From Bacteroidaceae bacterium (lineage in GTDB: Bacteria; Bacteroidota; Bacteroidia; Bacteroidales; Bacteroidaceae), in contig JAFUVM010000075.1 in assembly GCA_017483665.1 (NCBI GenBank), forward strand, positions 1 to 50,247: DNA of 50,247 bases. The letters are read 5' to 3'. A program made the translations under genes and the position numbers. Positions 1-7,947 of the stretch are shown one piece after another; position 1 is the stretch's first letter, and every line of letters begins with the position of its first letter. The notes under the pieces were generated by a model that was given only the letters and a program-made list of their open reading frames with translations, had not been told where the DNA came from and did no database searches.

Positions 1-70
1 GGAAGACGGGGCTCAAACCCGCGACCCCCAGCTTGGAAGGCTAGTGCTCTATCGACTGAGCTACTTCCGC
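1..70 (-). tRNA. tRNA-Gly (anticodon TCC), 3' end cut by window edge
   Basis: On the minus strand the sequence starts GCGGAAG, has a normal D arm, an anticodon loop with TCC, and a T arm with GGTTTGAGCCC. The 3' acceptor strand reads CTTCC and then runs off the window, so only the last two acceptor bases, the discriminator and the tail are missing. It is the third tRNA of a minus-strand run (Thr, Tyr, Gly). In many Bacteroidales such a run precedes tuf; that is expected beyond the edge but not visible here. Confidence 0.93.
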
Positions 71-83
71 AATTCTGTGCGAG

Positions 84-169
84 TGGTGGGTGGTGATGGA
101 TTCGAACCACCGAAGGCGTAAGCCAGCAGATTTACAGTCTGCCCCATTTGGCCACTCTGGTAACCACCC
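84..169 (-). tRNA. tRNA-Tyr (GTA), CCA encoded
   Basis: Minus-strand class II tRNA of 86 nt. The acceptor GGGTGGT pairs with ACCACCC. The anticodon is GTA in loop CTGTAAATC, and a long variable arm is present, as expected for Tyr. The discriminator A is followed by an encoded CCA. It lies between tRNA-Thr and tRNA-Gly in the same run. Confidence 0.95.
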
Positions 170-209
170 TCCGTATTTGTCATCTTCGACCGCCTCGCCC
201 GGCGTGTCG

Positions 210-283
210 AGCCTCTTGTCGGATTCGAACCAACGACCCCGAGATTACAAATCACGTGCTCTGGCCAACTGAGCTAAAGAGGC
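210..283 (-). tRNA. tRNA-Thr (TGT)
   Basis: Minus-strand tRNA. The acceptor GCCTCTT pairs with AAGAGGC, the D arm is GCTCAGTTGGCCAGAGC, the anticodon is TGT, and the T arm is GTTGGTTCGAATCCGAC. It is the first tRNA of the run and lies directly downstream of a consensus Bacteroidetes promoter. Confidence 0.95.
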
Positions 284-326
284 ATTTGTAGCCGCCTTGA
301 CATGTGAGCACACGTCTAATCGGCGG

Positions 327-356
327 CAAAATTACTAAATATTTTTGAACTGGCAA
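327..356 (-). promoter_or_regulatory. Promoter of the tRNA-Thr/Tyr/Gly run
   Basis: On the minus strand TTG (356-354) is followed after 19 nt by TAATTTTG (334-327), matching the Bacteroidetes primary sigma consensus TTG-N19-TAnnTTTG. It sits between the hpf stop and tRNA-Thr, so the tRNAs have their own start site in addition to any read-through from hpf. Confidence 0.75.
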
Positions 357-372
357 AAACTTTCGTCGCTTT

Positions 373-672
373 TTAACGATTTTTTTGCTTTTCTTTGTAT
401 TTTGAAGCCTGGCGGACCAGGGATTCTACTGTTTTGTCGATTGCTTCTTCGAATGTGTTGCAAACTTCCTGGGCGAACAATTCGGTGCCTGGCATTACTA
501 CTTTCAGGGCTGCTTCCTTATTCATTGCGGTCTCAGGCTTTACAACTTTCAGTGACACCTCAATCTTTCTTATTTCTTCGTTGAACTTTCCGAGTTTGGA
601 GACTTTCTTTTCGATGAACTTCTCCAGTTTCTCTGTTGTCTCAAAGTGGATTGCATGAATGTTGATTTCCAT
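373..672 (-). CDS. hpf: Ribosome hibernation promoting factor, short form
   Basis: 99-residue HPF/RaiA (YfiA) protein. This family binds the 30S subunit in the mRNA/tRNA channel and promotes inactive ribosomes during stationary phase or starvation. The fold signature is visible: N-terminal strand MEINIHAIHFE, the helix EKLEKFIEKKVSKLGKF, strands with alternating charged residues, and a lysine-rich C-terminus. There is no C-terminal dimerisation domain, so this is the short type. It starts 16 nt after the xerC stop, so the two are probably co-transcribed, and it is followed by the tRNA run with its own promoter. Confidence 0.92.
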   Translation of the reverse strand: MEINIHAIHFETTEKLEKFIEKKVSKLGKFNEEIRKIEVSLKVVKPETAMNKEAALKVVMPGTELFAQEVCNTFEEAIDKTVESLVRQASKYKEKQKNR

Positions 673-688
673 AGTTACCTCCTTGTTT

Positions 689-1585
689 TTACGCCCGCGG
701 ATGGGCTTGGTTATACATTTCTTTCAACTGCTCGAAAGTGGTGTGGGTGTAGATTTCGGTAGTGGACAGGCTTTCATGTCCGAGCAGTTCCTTGACGGAC
801 TGCAGGTCGGCATTGTGGTTGAGCATTGCCGTGGCGAACGTATGCCGGAGCACATGAGGGCTGTTGCGCTGCTGTGTCGTGACCATCGACAGGTACTTTT
901 TGACGATGTTGCGAACCCTTACCGGTGTCATGCGGTTTCCCCGGCGCTCGTCCAGGAAGAGGTTTGTGTCCGGCATGCCGTGCCGGCTGGCAAACTCGTC
1001 GCGCAGGGCGAGGTAGCTTCGGAGGCTGTCGCCGAACTCATCGCCATAGAGGATGATGCGCTGCTTGTTTCGCTTTCCTGTGACCTTGAGTTGCATTTGA
1101 TCCAAATCGACATCCTTTTCTGTGAGGCCAATGAGCTCGGAGAGCCTTATGCCTGTGGTATAGAATGTGAGGAGAATCATGCGGTCTCGCTGTCCGGCGT
1201 AGTCCGGGCTGAAGAAGTCTCCGTCGAAGAGGCGGTCCATTTCTGTCTCGCGGACGTAGGCGGGCAGCTTCCTTTCAACCTTAGGGCTTTGCATGTTGTG
1301 CACGGGGTCGCGTGTGACGAGGCCTCGGCGCAGGAGGAATTTGTAGAAGGAGCGGAGCGAGCTGAGCCGCCGCTGCACGCTTGTAGCGACGTTGCCGCCG
1401 TCCATCATCTCCACCACCCACTGCCGCACGGCGTCGACAGGCATGTTTTCCCATGTCAGGTCAGTGTCCAGTGCTTCACAGAACCGCTTGAACGCTTTCA
1501 AGTCGGATTGGTATTCTTCGATGGTCCGCAGCGAGTAGTTACGTTCGTACCGAAGGTATTCTATGAAGTCTTCTATCCAATCCAC
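689..1585 (-). CDS. xerC: Tyrosine site-specific recombinase, XerC/XerD type
   Basis: 298-residue tyrosine recombinase of the Xer family, which resolves chromosome dimers at dif. An N-terminal SAM-like core-binding domain (about 1-90) precedes the catalytic domain. The full catalytic set is present: R147 (GIRLSE), K171 (GKRNKQ), H244 and R247 (HVLRHTFAT), H270 (LLGHESL) and nucleophile Y279 (IYTHT). The start is a GTG; no ATG fits better and a promoter lies 25 nt upstream. XerC and XerD cannot be separated from one gene alone. The chromosomal setting with rpsU, hpf and tRNAs favours the housekeeping recombinase over an integrase from a mobile element. Confidence 0.9.
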   Translation of the reverse strand: MDWIEDFIEYLRYERNYSLRTIEEYQSDLKAFKRFCEALDTDLTWENMPVDAVRQWVVEMMDGGNVATSVQRRLSSLRSFYKFLLRRGLVTRDPVHNMQSPKVERKLPAYVRETEMDRLFDGDFFSPDYAGQRDRMILLTFYTTGIRLSELIGLTEKDVDLDQMQLKVTGKRNKQRIILYGDEFGDSLRSYLALRDEFASRHGMPDTNLFLDERRGNRMTPVRVRNIVKKYLSMVTTQQRNSPHVLRHTFATAMLNHNADLQSVKELLGHESLSTTEIYTHTTFEQLKEMYNQAHPRA

Positions 1586-1609
1586 ACACTTCGCTTGTTA
1601 TTTCTTCTG

Positions 1610-1640
1610 CGAAGGTAGCTATAATTTCTGACAATCCAAA
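1610..1640 (-). promoter_or_regulatory. Promoter of xerC-hpf
   Basis: Minus-strand TTTG (1640-1637), a 19-nt spacer, then TACCTTCG (1617-1610). The -7 box differs from TAnnTTTG by one base. It would give a leader of roughly 15-20 nt before the GTG start. Confidence 0.55.
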
Positions 1641-1666
1641 GAGATTTGCCGAAATTTTAAGGACTT

Positions 1667-1858
1667 TTAATCTTCTACGCGATGAAGCTGCTGTACATAG
1701 ACGGCACGTTCCATAGCGAGGCGCTTCTTGACGGAGGGCTTGTCGAACTGCTGGCGTGCGCGGAGTTCCTTCACGACACCGGTCTTCTCAAACTTACGCT
1801 TGAACTTCTTCAAGGCCTTCTCAATGTTCTCGCCTTCTTTTACGGGTACTACAATCAT
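1667..1858 (-). CDS. rpsU: 30S ribosomal protein S21
   Basis: 63-residue bS21 protein of the small ribosomal subunit, positioned near the anti-Shine-Dalgarno region of 16S rRNA. The sequence starts MIVVPVKEGENIEKALKKFKR and contains the basic central helix typical of the family. It has its own consensus promoter and lies upstream of xerC on the same strand. Confidence 0.95.
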   Translation of the reverse strand: MIVVPVKEGENIEKALKKFKRKFEKTGVVKELRARQQFDKPSVKKRLAMERAVYVQQLHRVED

Positions 1859-1915
1859 TGTTGCTTTTTGTTATTAATTATGTTAGTTAATAGGGTTATG
1901 CACACAAATGCGGCG

Positions 1916-1945
1916 CAAAATTACACATACTTTTCGAATTGACAA
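1916..1945 (-). promoter_or_regulatory. Promoter of rpsU
   Basis: Minus-strand TTG (1945-1943), 19-nt spacer, then TAATTTTG (1923-1916). This is a perfect match to the Bacteroidetes consensus and predicts a leader of about 50 nt before the rpsU ATG. Confidence 0.8.
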
Positions 1946-2035
1946 AGCTTTTTTTGTAAAAATTTACAATTTTGTCTCTCTTCGGCCTTCGAAGGCTGCA
2001 TTTTTGCACTTTGTGCTTCGTTTTTGGAGACGAAA

Positions 2036-2067
2036 CAAAGGCTACTGCACGTCAGCTGTAGCCTTTG
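2036..2067 (-). terminator. Terminator hairpin after mdh
   Basis: Perfect 10-bp inverted repeat CAAAGGCTAC/GTAGCCTTTG with a 12-nt loop, 70 nt past the mdh stop. On the minus strand it is followed only by a short T-rich stretch (TTTCG), so it is a moderate intrinsic terminator. Confidence 0.6.
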
Positions 2068-2136
2068 CCGTCCGCGGGGTGCGGAGATTTCTGTTTGTCC
2101 CTATATATAATATATAATGAACGCGCGCGAGGGGGA

Positions 2137-3129
2137 TTAGAGGTTGGCGTTGTCTTCCTTCCAATCTGCTACGGCGGGGATGATGCCGAGCTGGATGATT
2201 TCGTCGCGCATCTTCTGCAGGTGCTCGTAGGAAGCCTGGAGGGCTGCCATCTCTTCGGCTGTGCCTTCGGGAGCGGTGAAGCGTACGCCGTCCTTGTCGA
2301 TGACAGTGGGCATAGCCATCATGACGTTCTTGAAGCCGCACTTCTCGCAGTTGACGTAGCATCCTGCGGGCCAGGTGAAGGGTTCGCCGCCCATGGCGCC
2401 TTCAATCATCTTGACTGCCTGGTAGGCGGGGCTCTGGAATGAAGAGCGTCCGCGCAGCTTGATGATGTTCGAGCCGCCCTGCGTGGTCATGTGCTTGATT
2501 TCTGCCCAGCGTTCGGGCGAGAGGGGAAGCTCGCAGAGGGGCTTGCCGTCGATTTTTGCCTTCGAAGCGAAGACTGCCATCTGTTCGCCGTGTCCGCCGT
2601 AGGTGTAGGCGCCGGTTACCTTGTCCTGCTGTACGCCGAACTCCTGTGCGAGCTGCTGCTGCAGGCGTGTGGAGTCGAGGGCTGCCAGCGAGGTGAGCTG
2701 GTTGGGCTTGAGGCCGGAGTGGATGAGGGCTGTGAGGGCTGTGACGTCGGCGGGGTTGAAGATGACGACGACGTGCTTCACGTCGGGGCAGTACTTCTTG
2801 ATGTTCTCGCCGAACTCGGCTGCGATCTGGCAGTTGCCCTTGAGCAGGTCCTCGCGGGTCATGCCTTCCTTACGGGGAGCGCCGCCGCTGGAGATGATGT
2901 ACTTGGCACCGGTGAACGCCTTCTCGGGGTCGACCGTGTAGCAGATGTTTGCGCCGGGGAAGGCGCAGTGGCACATTTCGTCGTAGACACCGTGAACGCC
3001 GGGCTCATAGATGTCGTACAGACAGATGTTGGGAGTGAGGCCGAGCATGAGCACGCTCTGCACCATGTTGGAGCCGATCATACCGCCGGCGCCTACGATA
3101 ACGAGTTTCTCGTCTGTCAGGAATTTCAT
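2137..3129 (-). CDS. mdh: Malate dehydrogenase (NAD)
   Basis: 330-residue LDH/MDH-superfamily enzyme interconverting malate and oxaloacetate with NAD(H), in the cytoplasmic central pathway. The dinucleotide loop is GAGGMIG (13-19). Active-site residues are visible: R85 and nearby R92 in the mobile loop (GGAPRKEGMTR), N125, D152 and R155 (LDSTR), and catalytic H180 (YGGHGEQM). Length and sequence match the Bacteroidetes MDH type. It is a single-gene unit with a consensus promoter upstream and a hairpin downstream. Confidence 0.93.
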   Translation of the reverse strand: MKFLTDEKLVIVGAGGMIGSNMVQSVLMLGLTPNICLYDIYEPGVHGVYDEMCHCAFPGANICYTVDPEKAFTGAKYIISSGGAPRKEGMTREDLLKGNCQIAAEFGENIKKYCPDVKHVVVIFNPADVTALTALIHSGLKPNQLTSLAALDSTRLQQQLAQEFGVQQDKVTGAYTYGGHGEQMAVFASKAKIDGKPLCELPLSPERWAEIKHMTTQGGSNIIKLRGRSSFQSPAYQAVKMIEGAMGGEPFTWPAGCYVNCEKCGFKNVMMAMPTVIDKDGVRFTAPEGTAEEMAALQASYEHLQKMRDEIIQLGIIPAVADWKEDNANL

Positions 3130-3171
3130 GTTTTTCTGTGTTATTTAGTTGTTAAACGTTGTTTCAGTCGA

Positions 3172-3201
3172 CAAAGTTACGAATAAGTAAGCAGAATGCA
3201 A
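3172..3201 (-). promoter_or_regulatory. Promoter of mdh
   Basis: Minus-strand TTG (3201-3199), 19-nt spacer, TAACTTTG (3179-3172), then a leader of about 35 nt to the mdh ATG. Confidence 0.75.
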
Positions 3202-3412
3202 AATGAAAATGCAATTTATTTTGCCTTGCCGAGAGAAAGTAGCTTCCGCAGGCCCAGGGACGATACTTTTTCCCTTGCGAGACGAAGCTTTCCTGGCTTT
3301 CCGCACGCACGCGCTACCTTATTATTTACACACAGCGGTGCTTTCGGGATAAGAGCGTGCCGTGTCGGAACTGACAAAACGCTCCTTTTTCTTCATATTC
3401 TTTGACTTATTC

Positions 3413-3443
3413 TTGCACAGTTTTGGGAAAAGCCGTACTTTTG
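3413..3443 (+). promoter_or_regulatory. Promoter of nagB
   Basis: Plus-strand TTG (3413-3415), 20-nt spacer, TACTTTTG (3436-3443). The nagB ATG follows 56 nt downstream. The 200 bases between this and the divergent mdh promoter hold no recognisable gene. Confidence 0.75.
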
Positions 3444-3499
3444 CACTCGGATAACTGTGAAACAGTATTGGATTTAACAACAAAAAACACTAAAAAGCT

Positions 3500-4291
3500 A
3501 TGCGCGTAATCATTGAACCCGACTATGAGAACCTCAGCCGCTGGGCTGCAGAGTATGTTGCTGCCAAGATCAATGCAGCGAAGCCTACACCCGAGAAGCC
3601 CTTCAAGCTGGGCTGCCCCACTGGCTCTTCTCCCCTCGGCCTCTACAAGCATCTGGTCGAAATGAACAAGGCTGGCAAGGTTTCCTTCCAGAACGTCATC
3701 ACTTTCAACATGGACGAGTACGTCGGACTGCCCGAGGAACATCCCGAAAGCTACCACTCCTTCATGTGGACCAACTTCTTCTCCCACATCGACATCACGA
3801 AGGAGAACGTGCATATCCTGAACGGCAACGCCAAGGACCTCGAGGCCGAGTGCACTCAGTATGAGGCAGCTATCAAGGCCGCCGGCGGCATCGACCTCTT
3901 CATGGGCGGCATCGGTCCCGACGGACACATCGCCTTCAACGAGCCCTTCAGCTCCCTGCAGAGCCGCACCCGCGTGAAGAGTCTCACCACAGACACCATC
4001 ATCGCCAACAGCCGTTTCTTCGATAATGACGTGAACCAAGTACCCAAGACGGCCCTGACCGTCGGCGTAGGCACCGTGATGGACGCCAAGGAAGTGCTCA
4101 TCGTAGCCAACGGACACGGCAAGGCCCGCGCCCTGCAGCACGCCATCGAGTGCGCAGTCAGCCAGGAATGGACCATCAGCGCCCTGCAGATGCACCCGCA
4201 TGCCATCATCGTCTGCGACGAAGCTGCCACCGACGAACTGAAGCACGGCACCTACAAGTACTTCAAGGACATCGAGAAAGACAACCTCTAA
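3500..4291 (+). CDS. nagB: Glucosamine-6-phosphate deaminase
   Basis: 263-residue NagB, which converts glucosamine-6-phosphate to fructose-6-phosphate plus ammonia and links amino-sugar catabolism to glycolysis. Key residues align with the E. coli enzyme even in numbering: D72 (NMDEY), D141 and H143 ([10 protein letters not shown]) and E148. The phosphate-binding loop is PTGSSP (40-45). There is no fused C-terminal domain. The next gene is a small membrane protein 133 nt downstream, separated by a heptad repeat element that starts just after the nagB stop. Confidence 0.93.
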   Translation: MRVIIEPDYENLSRWAAEYVAAKINAAKPTPEKPFKLGCPTGSSPLGLYKHLVEMNKAGKVSFQNVITFNMDEYVGLPEEHPESYHSFMWTNFFSHIDITKENVHILNGNAKDLEAECTQYEAAIKAAGGIDLFMGGIGPDGHIAFNEPFSSLQSRTRVKSLTTDTIIANSRFFDNDVNQVPKTALTVGVGTVMDAKEVLIVANGHGKARALQHAIECAVSQEWTISALQMHPHAIIVCDEAATDELKHGTYKYFKDIEKDNL

Positions 4292-4301
4292 ACCTTTTTT
4301 C

Positions 4302-4407
4302 AATTAAGAATTAAGAAATAAGAAATAAGAATTGAGGGGCAAAAATTGAGGGGCAAGAATTAAGGCACTTAACTCTTATTTCTTAATTCTTAATTCTTAA
4401 CTCTCAA
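4302..4407. repeat. Heptad-arm inverted repeat, AATTAAG type
   Basis: The left arm is four heptads (AATTAAG twice, AAATAAG twice). A centre contains GAATTGAGGGGCAA with a second near copy. The right arm is five or more heptads of the complementary type (TTAACTC, TTATTTC, TTAATTC twice, TTAACTC). The element begins about 10 nt after the nagB stop. The arms can pair into a long AT-rich hairpin, so it may also act as a terminator or mRNA 3' stabiliser. Confidence 0.8.
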
Positions 4408-4424
4408 CTAACACCCTTTAATCC

Positions 4425-4664
4425 ATGCAAACAACAATCATCGGCATCATCACCGGCATCCTGGCCGGATTCATTGCCAGCAAGCTTCAGAGCGGCTCGG
4501 GCAAAGGACTCCTCGTCAACCTCTTCCTCGGCGTCATCGGCGCCGCAGTAGGCGGCTGGCTCTTCAGCTTCCTGGGCATCCAGGCCAACGGCTTCATCGG
4601 CACACTGATTTGCGCCGTCATCGGTGCACTCATCGTGCTGTGGGTTGTATCGAAGATTAAGTGA
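4425..4664 (+). CDS. GlsB/YeaQ/YmgE-type small membrane protein
   Basis: 79-residue hydrophobic protein of the transglycosylase-associated family. Three membrane segments are visible (about 3-18, 28-48, 55-75), separated by short Gly-rich turns, including SGSGKGLLVNLFLGVIGA. Members are small inner-membrane proteins often linked to stress, but no biochemical role is established. It may be read from the nagB promoter through the repeat element, since no TAnnTTTG box is seen directly upstream. Confidence 0.85.
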   Translation: MQTTIIGIITGILAGFIASKLQSGSGKGLLVNLFLGVIGAAVGGWLFSFLGIQANGFIGTLICAVIGALIVLWVVSKIK

Positions 4665-4734
4665 ACAAATGTTAAAAACGTAGCTTTGTGCAAAAAAAAA
4701 CCTGCACGGTATAGGCAGTTTTCGGAAATTGTTG

Positions 4735-4742
4735 TACCTTTG
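4735..4742 (+). promoter_or_regulatory. -7 box of tRNA-His promoter
   Basis: TACCTTTG fits the TAnnTTTG consensus and lies 41 nt before the tRNA-His 5' end. No clear TTG is found at the usual distance upstream, so only the -7 element is called. Confidence 0.55.
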
Positions 4743-4783
4743 CAGCGCAATTGAGGCCAACCCCTCTTTGCACAAGCTAACAC

Positions 4784-4858
4784 GGTGACTATAGTTCAGT
4801 TGGTTAGAGCGTCAGATTGTGGTTCTGAATGTCGTGGGTTCGAGTCCCACTAGTCACC
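4784..4858 (+). tRNA. tRNA-His (GTG)
   Basis: Acceptor GTGACTA pairs with TAGTCAC, with the His-specific extra G at -1 (4784) opposite C73. The D arm is GTTCAGTTGGTTAGAGC, the anticodon is GTG in loop ATTGTGGTT, and the T arm is GTGGGTTCGAGTCCCAC. A strong terminator follows at once, so it is a single-tRNA unit. Confidence 0.96.
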
Positions 4859-4864
4859 CACCAG

Positions 4865-4899
4865 GAAACTTCCCCCAAAAAGGGAAGTTTCTTTGTTTT
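4865..4899 (+). terminator. Intrinsic terminator after tRNA-His
   Basis: 10-bp stem GAAACTTCCC/GGGAAGTTTC with a short loop, followed by TTTGTTTT. It lies 6 nt after the tRNA end. Confidence 0.88.
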
Positions 4900-4974
4900 C
4901 CGGCGGCCCGGACACCCCGCCACAAGCCGTTTCAGGACATACGGCACACTGAGGCGTTAAAAATAGTGAAACGA

Positions 4975-5006
4975 TTTGGCAGTCACGGGATTTTTTCGTA
5001 CCTTTG
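4975..5006 (+). promoter_or_regulatory. Promoter of ndk
   Basis: TTTG (4975-4978), 20-nt spacer, TACCTTTG (4999-5006). The leader to the ndk ATG is about 55-60 nt. Confidence 0.78.
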
Positions 5007-5070
5007 CAGCCGAAATGGAATATATGTGTCCGCCCGACACCGGACCGGACATAACACAACACTCTGCAAA

Positions 5071-5532
5071 ATGGAAAGAACCCTGGTGCTGCTCAAGCCG
5101 AGCACTGTAATGAGAGGTCTGATAGGTGAAGTAACAGCGCGTTTCGAGAAGAAAGGTCTGCGCATAGCAGGCATGAAGATGCTGCAGCTCAACGACCAAC
5201 TGCTCAACGAACATTACGCCCACCTCGTCGGCAAACCATTCTTCCCTGCACTCAAGGCTTCCATGATGCGGACACCGGTCATCGCCATGTGTCTCGAAGG
5301 CAGAGACGCCATCGAAGTCGTACGCTTCATCACCGGCTACACCAACGGACGCAAGGCAGAACCCGGCACCATCCGCGGCGACTACTGCATGAGCAACCAG
5401 CAGAACATCGTGCATGCATCCGACTCGCCCACCTCGGCAGCCATCGAGCTGCAACGCTTCTTCAAGCCCGAAGAGCTCTTCGACATGGGCGACCTCAACA
5501 TGGACCGACTCTACGCCGTAGACGAAGCCTGA
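5071..5532 (+). CDS. ndk: Nucleoside diphosphate kinase
   Basis: 153-residue NDK that moves the gamma phosphate from ATP to nucleoside diphosphates through a phosphohistidine. The active-site His is H115 in NIVHASDSP. The N-terminal MERTLVLLKPSTVMRGLIGE and YTNGRKAEPGTIRGDY are canonical. An open frame runs upstream through the tRNA-His region, but the ATG at 5071 matches the family N-terminus and follows a promoter. The LysM/M23 gene starts 40 nt downstream and is likely co-transcribed. Confidence 0.95.
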   Translation: MERTLVLLKPSTVMRGLIGEVTARFEKKGLRIAGMKMLQLNDQLLNEHYAHLVGKPFFPALKASMMRTPVIAMCLEGRDAIEVVRFITGYTNGRKAEPGTIRGDYCMSNQQNIVHASDSPTSAAIELQRFFKPEELFDMGDLNMDRLYAVDEA

Positions 5533-5572
5533 GCCGACCGCCCACTCAACACCGAACTAACAACCGCCTGGA

Positions 5573-6559
5573 ATGAAAAAAATACTCACCATAGCCCTGC
5601 TCTTCGCCCAGTGGACAATGTTCAACGGCTCGACAGCCTTTGCACAGGACCGGCTGGCAAGCATCGCCCCCATCGACCACAAGATGCGCGCCATCGACAG
5701 CATCTCGCTCATACGGCTCAGCGAGCAGGAATCCATCTACGAGCTGCAGGCTCCCGCAGCAGCACTCTATCCCACCTGGAACAACGACTACACACGCGAC
5801 TACGGCGTGGCGCTCCCCTCTGAATACCGCATTGATCTGAGGAAGTTCCACATGCCTTGCGACAGCCGCATGGTCACCAGCCACTACGGCTACCGACGCT
5901 CCTTCCGCCGTCAGCACTACGGCACGGACATCAAGGTGTTCGTCGGCGACACCATCCGCGCAGCCTTCTCGGGCAAAGTACGCGTCGTGGAAGACCAAGG
6001 CCGCCGCAGAGGTTACGGCAAATACATAGTGATTCGTCACCCGAACGGACTGGAGACTCTCTACGGACACCTGAGCAAACACCTCGTCAAGGCAGACCAG
6101 ATTGTCAAGGCCGGCGACGTCATCGGACTTGGCGGCAACACCGGACGCTCCACTGGCTCGCACCTCCACTTCGAGACACGCTTCCTCGGACAGTTCATCA
6201 ACCCCGAGAAACTCTTTGACTTCGAAGCCCAGGACGTGAAGGGCGACTACTATCTCTACTGCTCCAACGGCCGCGGCACCATGCTGGCAAGCAGCAACAT
6301 CGACGGCGGAGAAGAGGAGATGGACGAAGAGACAGCCCAGGCTCTCATGGCCAAGGAAGCCGAAAGCGAAGCATACCAGCAGAAGCGGATGCAGGAAATG
6401 AAGGCCAGACCGCGCACATCGGTGCATAAAGTCCGTACAGGCGACACGCTCTCGTCCATTGCACGCAAGTACGGCACCACCGTCGACCGCCTCTGCCGCC
6501 TCAACAACATCAAGAAAACCACCGTACTGCGTCTGGGGCAAATCAACCGCTACAGCTGA
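5573..6559 (+). CDS. LysM and M23 (LytM-type) peptidoglycan peptidase
   Basis: 328-residue secreted protein with a signal peptide (1-24, cleavage after AFA). The M23 metallopeptidase domain (about 90-215) retains zinc and catalytic residues H115 and D119 (HYGTD), H166 (YGHLS) and H197/H199 (SHLHFE), so it should be active on peptide cross-links of peptidoglycan. A charged linker (245-280) precedes a C-terminal LysM domain (284-327) for glycan binding. Unlike many members, LysM follows the peptidase domain. It is likely involved in envelope growth or cell separation. It follows ndk closely and ends ahead of a palindromic repeat shared with the convergent miaA unit. Confidence 0.88.
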   Translation: MKKILTIALLFAQWTMFNGSTAFAQDRLASIAPIDHKMRAIDSISLIRLSEQESIYELQAPAAALYPTWNNDYTRDYGVALPSEYRIDLRKFHMPCDSRMVTSHYGYRRSFRRQHYGTDIKVFVGDTIRAAFSGKVRVVEDQGRRRGYGKYIVIRHPNGLETLYGHLSKHLVKADQIVKAGDVIGLGGNTGRSTGSHLHFETRFLGQFINPEKLFDFEAQDVKGDYYLYCSNGRGTMLASSNIDGGEEEMDEETAQALMAKEAESEAYQQKRMQEMKARPRTSVHKVRTGDTLSSIARKYGTTVDRLCRLNNIKKTTVLRLGQINRYS

Positions 6560-6635
6560 TGTATAACCCTTGGCAGCACAGACACAAATCCTGCACCTCA
6601 AGGATATAAACATTTCACCCCAAGGATAAAAACAA

Positions 6636-6715
6636 TTTCCGTGCCTCTGAAATCTATTTCAAAGGCTTGGAAATAAATTTCAGTGGCTCGGAAATATATT
6701 TCCAAGCCACTGAAA
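6636..6715. repeat. Tandem 21-bp palindromic repeat, copy 1
   Basis: Four units in exact 21-nt phase start at 6636, 6657, 6678 and 6699. Each begins TTTC and has GAAA 14-17 nt later. The last two form a near-perfect 38-bp palindrome (6678-6715) with arms CAGTGGCT and AGCCACTG. A related four-unit array lies at 30049-30128. It sits between the convergent ends of the M23 gene and miaA, so it may terminate both. Confidence 0.85.
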
Positions 6716-6772
6716 TTGTTTTATAGCCTGCCGCAACGAACTTCATCGCAGGCGGGCAGGACTTTCGTCGCA

Positions 6773-7690
6773 CTAAGTCAGATTATTGTAGCCACGGATG
6801 ATACTCTCCACCTGCCCGTCGAGGGGCAAGGTGCCGTCCAGCCAATGAATGGTGAAGCCGCGCCGCTCCATGCCGCGGAACCAGGTCATCTGGCGCTTGG
6901 CAAACTGATGGATGCTGATTTCCAGCTGGCTCACCATCTCGTCGTACGTTAGCCGGCCCAGCACATAAAGGGTCAGATACTTGTATTCCAAACCATAATA
7001 AAGGAGGTCCTCCGCAGGCACATGCTCCAGGAGGCGGCGCACTTCGCCCACCATGTCCTCCTGTTCCAGGCGGTGACGCAGGCGCTGGCTGATGCGACAG
7101 CGGCGGAGGTCGCGATCTATGCTGATGCCTACGATGTAACTGTCCGGGGCGGGGAAGTCGCGCTCCAGCGTGCCATGCTCGCGATAGTAAGCCTGAATCT
7201 CGATGGCACGGATGGCACGTTTCGTGGTGTCGAGGTCGGTGACGTTGTGCAACGTCTTGTAGCCCTCCAGTATTGCCTTGAGCTCTGGCAGGGAAAGGTC
7301 CTTCAGCTCCTGGCGCAAGGCAGGGTTCTCCGGCACGGCCTCCATTTTGTAACCCTTCAGGACAGACTCGATGTAGAGCCCCGTGCCGCCGCAAAGGATA
7401 GGCCTGCGATGACGTCGGAGGATGTCATCGTAGGCCTTGTGAAAGTCTTCCTGGAAGCGGAAGAGATTGTACTTCTCTCCCGCCTCGCAGATGTCAATCA
7501 GATGATAGGGGATAAGTTGCCCCTCCACTTCGTAGTCGGCCAGGTCCTTACCCGTGCCGACGTCCATGCCGCGGTACACCTGCCTGCTGTCTGCGCTGAT
7601 GATTTCAGCGTCGCCCAGACGGGCAGCGAGGTGGGCGGCAAGCGTCGTCTTGCCGGAAGCCGTGGGGCCAAGGATGGTGATGAGCGGCAT
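6773..7690 (-). CDS. miaA: tRNA dimethylallyltransferase
   Basis: 305-residue MiaA, which adds a dimethylallyl group to A37 of tRNAs reading UNN codons. The P-loop is GPTASGKT (8-15). The substrate-site motifs SADSRQVYRGMDVGTGK and the GGTGLYIES segment are present. The frame remains open upstream, but the ATG at 7690 gives the conserved N-terminus MPLITILGPT and avoids overlap with the 51-aa gene ending at 7708. It is the last gene of a minus-strand run that begins with secreted proteins. Confidence 0.93.
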   Translation of the reverse strand: MPLITILGPTASGKTTLAAHLAARLGDAEIISADSRQVYRGMDVGTGKDLADYEVEGQLIPYHLIDICEAGEKYNLFRFQEDFHKAYDDILRRHRRPILCGGTGLYIESVLKGYKMEAVPENPALRQELKDLSLPELKAILEGYKTLHNVTDLDTTKRAIRAIEIQAYYREHGTLERDFPAPDSYIVGISIDRDLRRCRISQRLRHRLEQEDMVGEVRRLLEHVPAEDLLYYGLEYKYLTLYVLGRLTYDEMVSQLEISIHQFAKRQMTWFRGMERRGFTIHWLDGTLPLDGQVESIIRGYNNLT

Positions 7691-7707
7691 CGTCACAGGA
7701 TAAATGA

Positions 7708-7863
7708 TTACTCTTCGTCGTACCAGATTTCCCAACCGTTATTCTGTTTCACCAGAACCTCGCCGTTGGGGTCGGCACTAACGTTAATCAAGCTCACAGC
7801 CGTCATGCTTTCTGCCTGTACTTCGTTGACTTGCAATGCAGGCATCATATATGTCTTTTTCAT
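7708..7863 (-). CDS. Small Bacteroidales peptide of the MKKxYxxP type
   Basis: 51 residues starting MKKTYMMPALQVNEVQAESM and ending in an acidic, Trp/Tyr-containing tail (GWEIWYDEE). Short proteins with this N-terminal pattern (MKK, aromatic, P, then a hydrophobic/acidic stretch and a Met) are common near secreted proteins in Bacteroidales, and their function is unknown. The pattern resembles a leader region. The longer frame to 7923 reads through a GC palindrome and is not accepted as the start. The ATG at 7863 lies 8 nt from that palindrome, and miaA starts 17 nt downstream. Confidence 0.6.
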   Translation of the reverse strand: MKKTYMMPALQVNEVQAESMTAVSLINVSADPNGEVLVKQNNGWEIWYDEE

Positions 7864-7870
7864 TATATCG

Positions 7871-7914
7871 ACCCCCTCGATGCCTCCCCCGAAGGGGAGG
7901 TGACAAACGGGGGT
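7871..7914. repeat. Nested GC-rich palindrome
   Basis: An inner stem CCTCCCC/GGGGAGG with loop CGAA sits within an outer pair ACCCCC/GGGGGT. It lies between the stop of the large secreted protein and the 51-aa gene. It belongs to the same general class as the CCCTCCC/GGGAGGG elements found in coding sequences at 41209, 42188 and 44411. Confidence 0.75.
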
Positions 7915-7947
7915 ATGTGTCATTTGGTTCTTAACTATAAAAGCCTT

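Noticed and set aside
3407-4303. 298-codon minus-strand frame over nagB
   Set aside because: NagB active-site residues align perfectly on the plus strand; the antisense frame has no family features.
4819-5070. N-terminal extension of ndk through the tRNA-His region
   Set aside because: It would translate a tRNA, a terminator and a promoter; the family start is the ATG at 5071.
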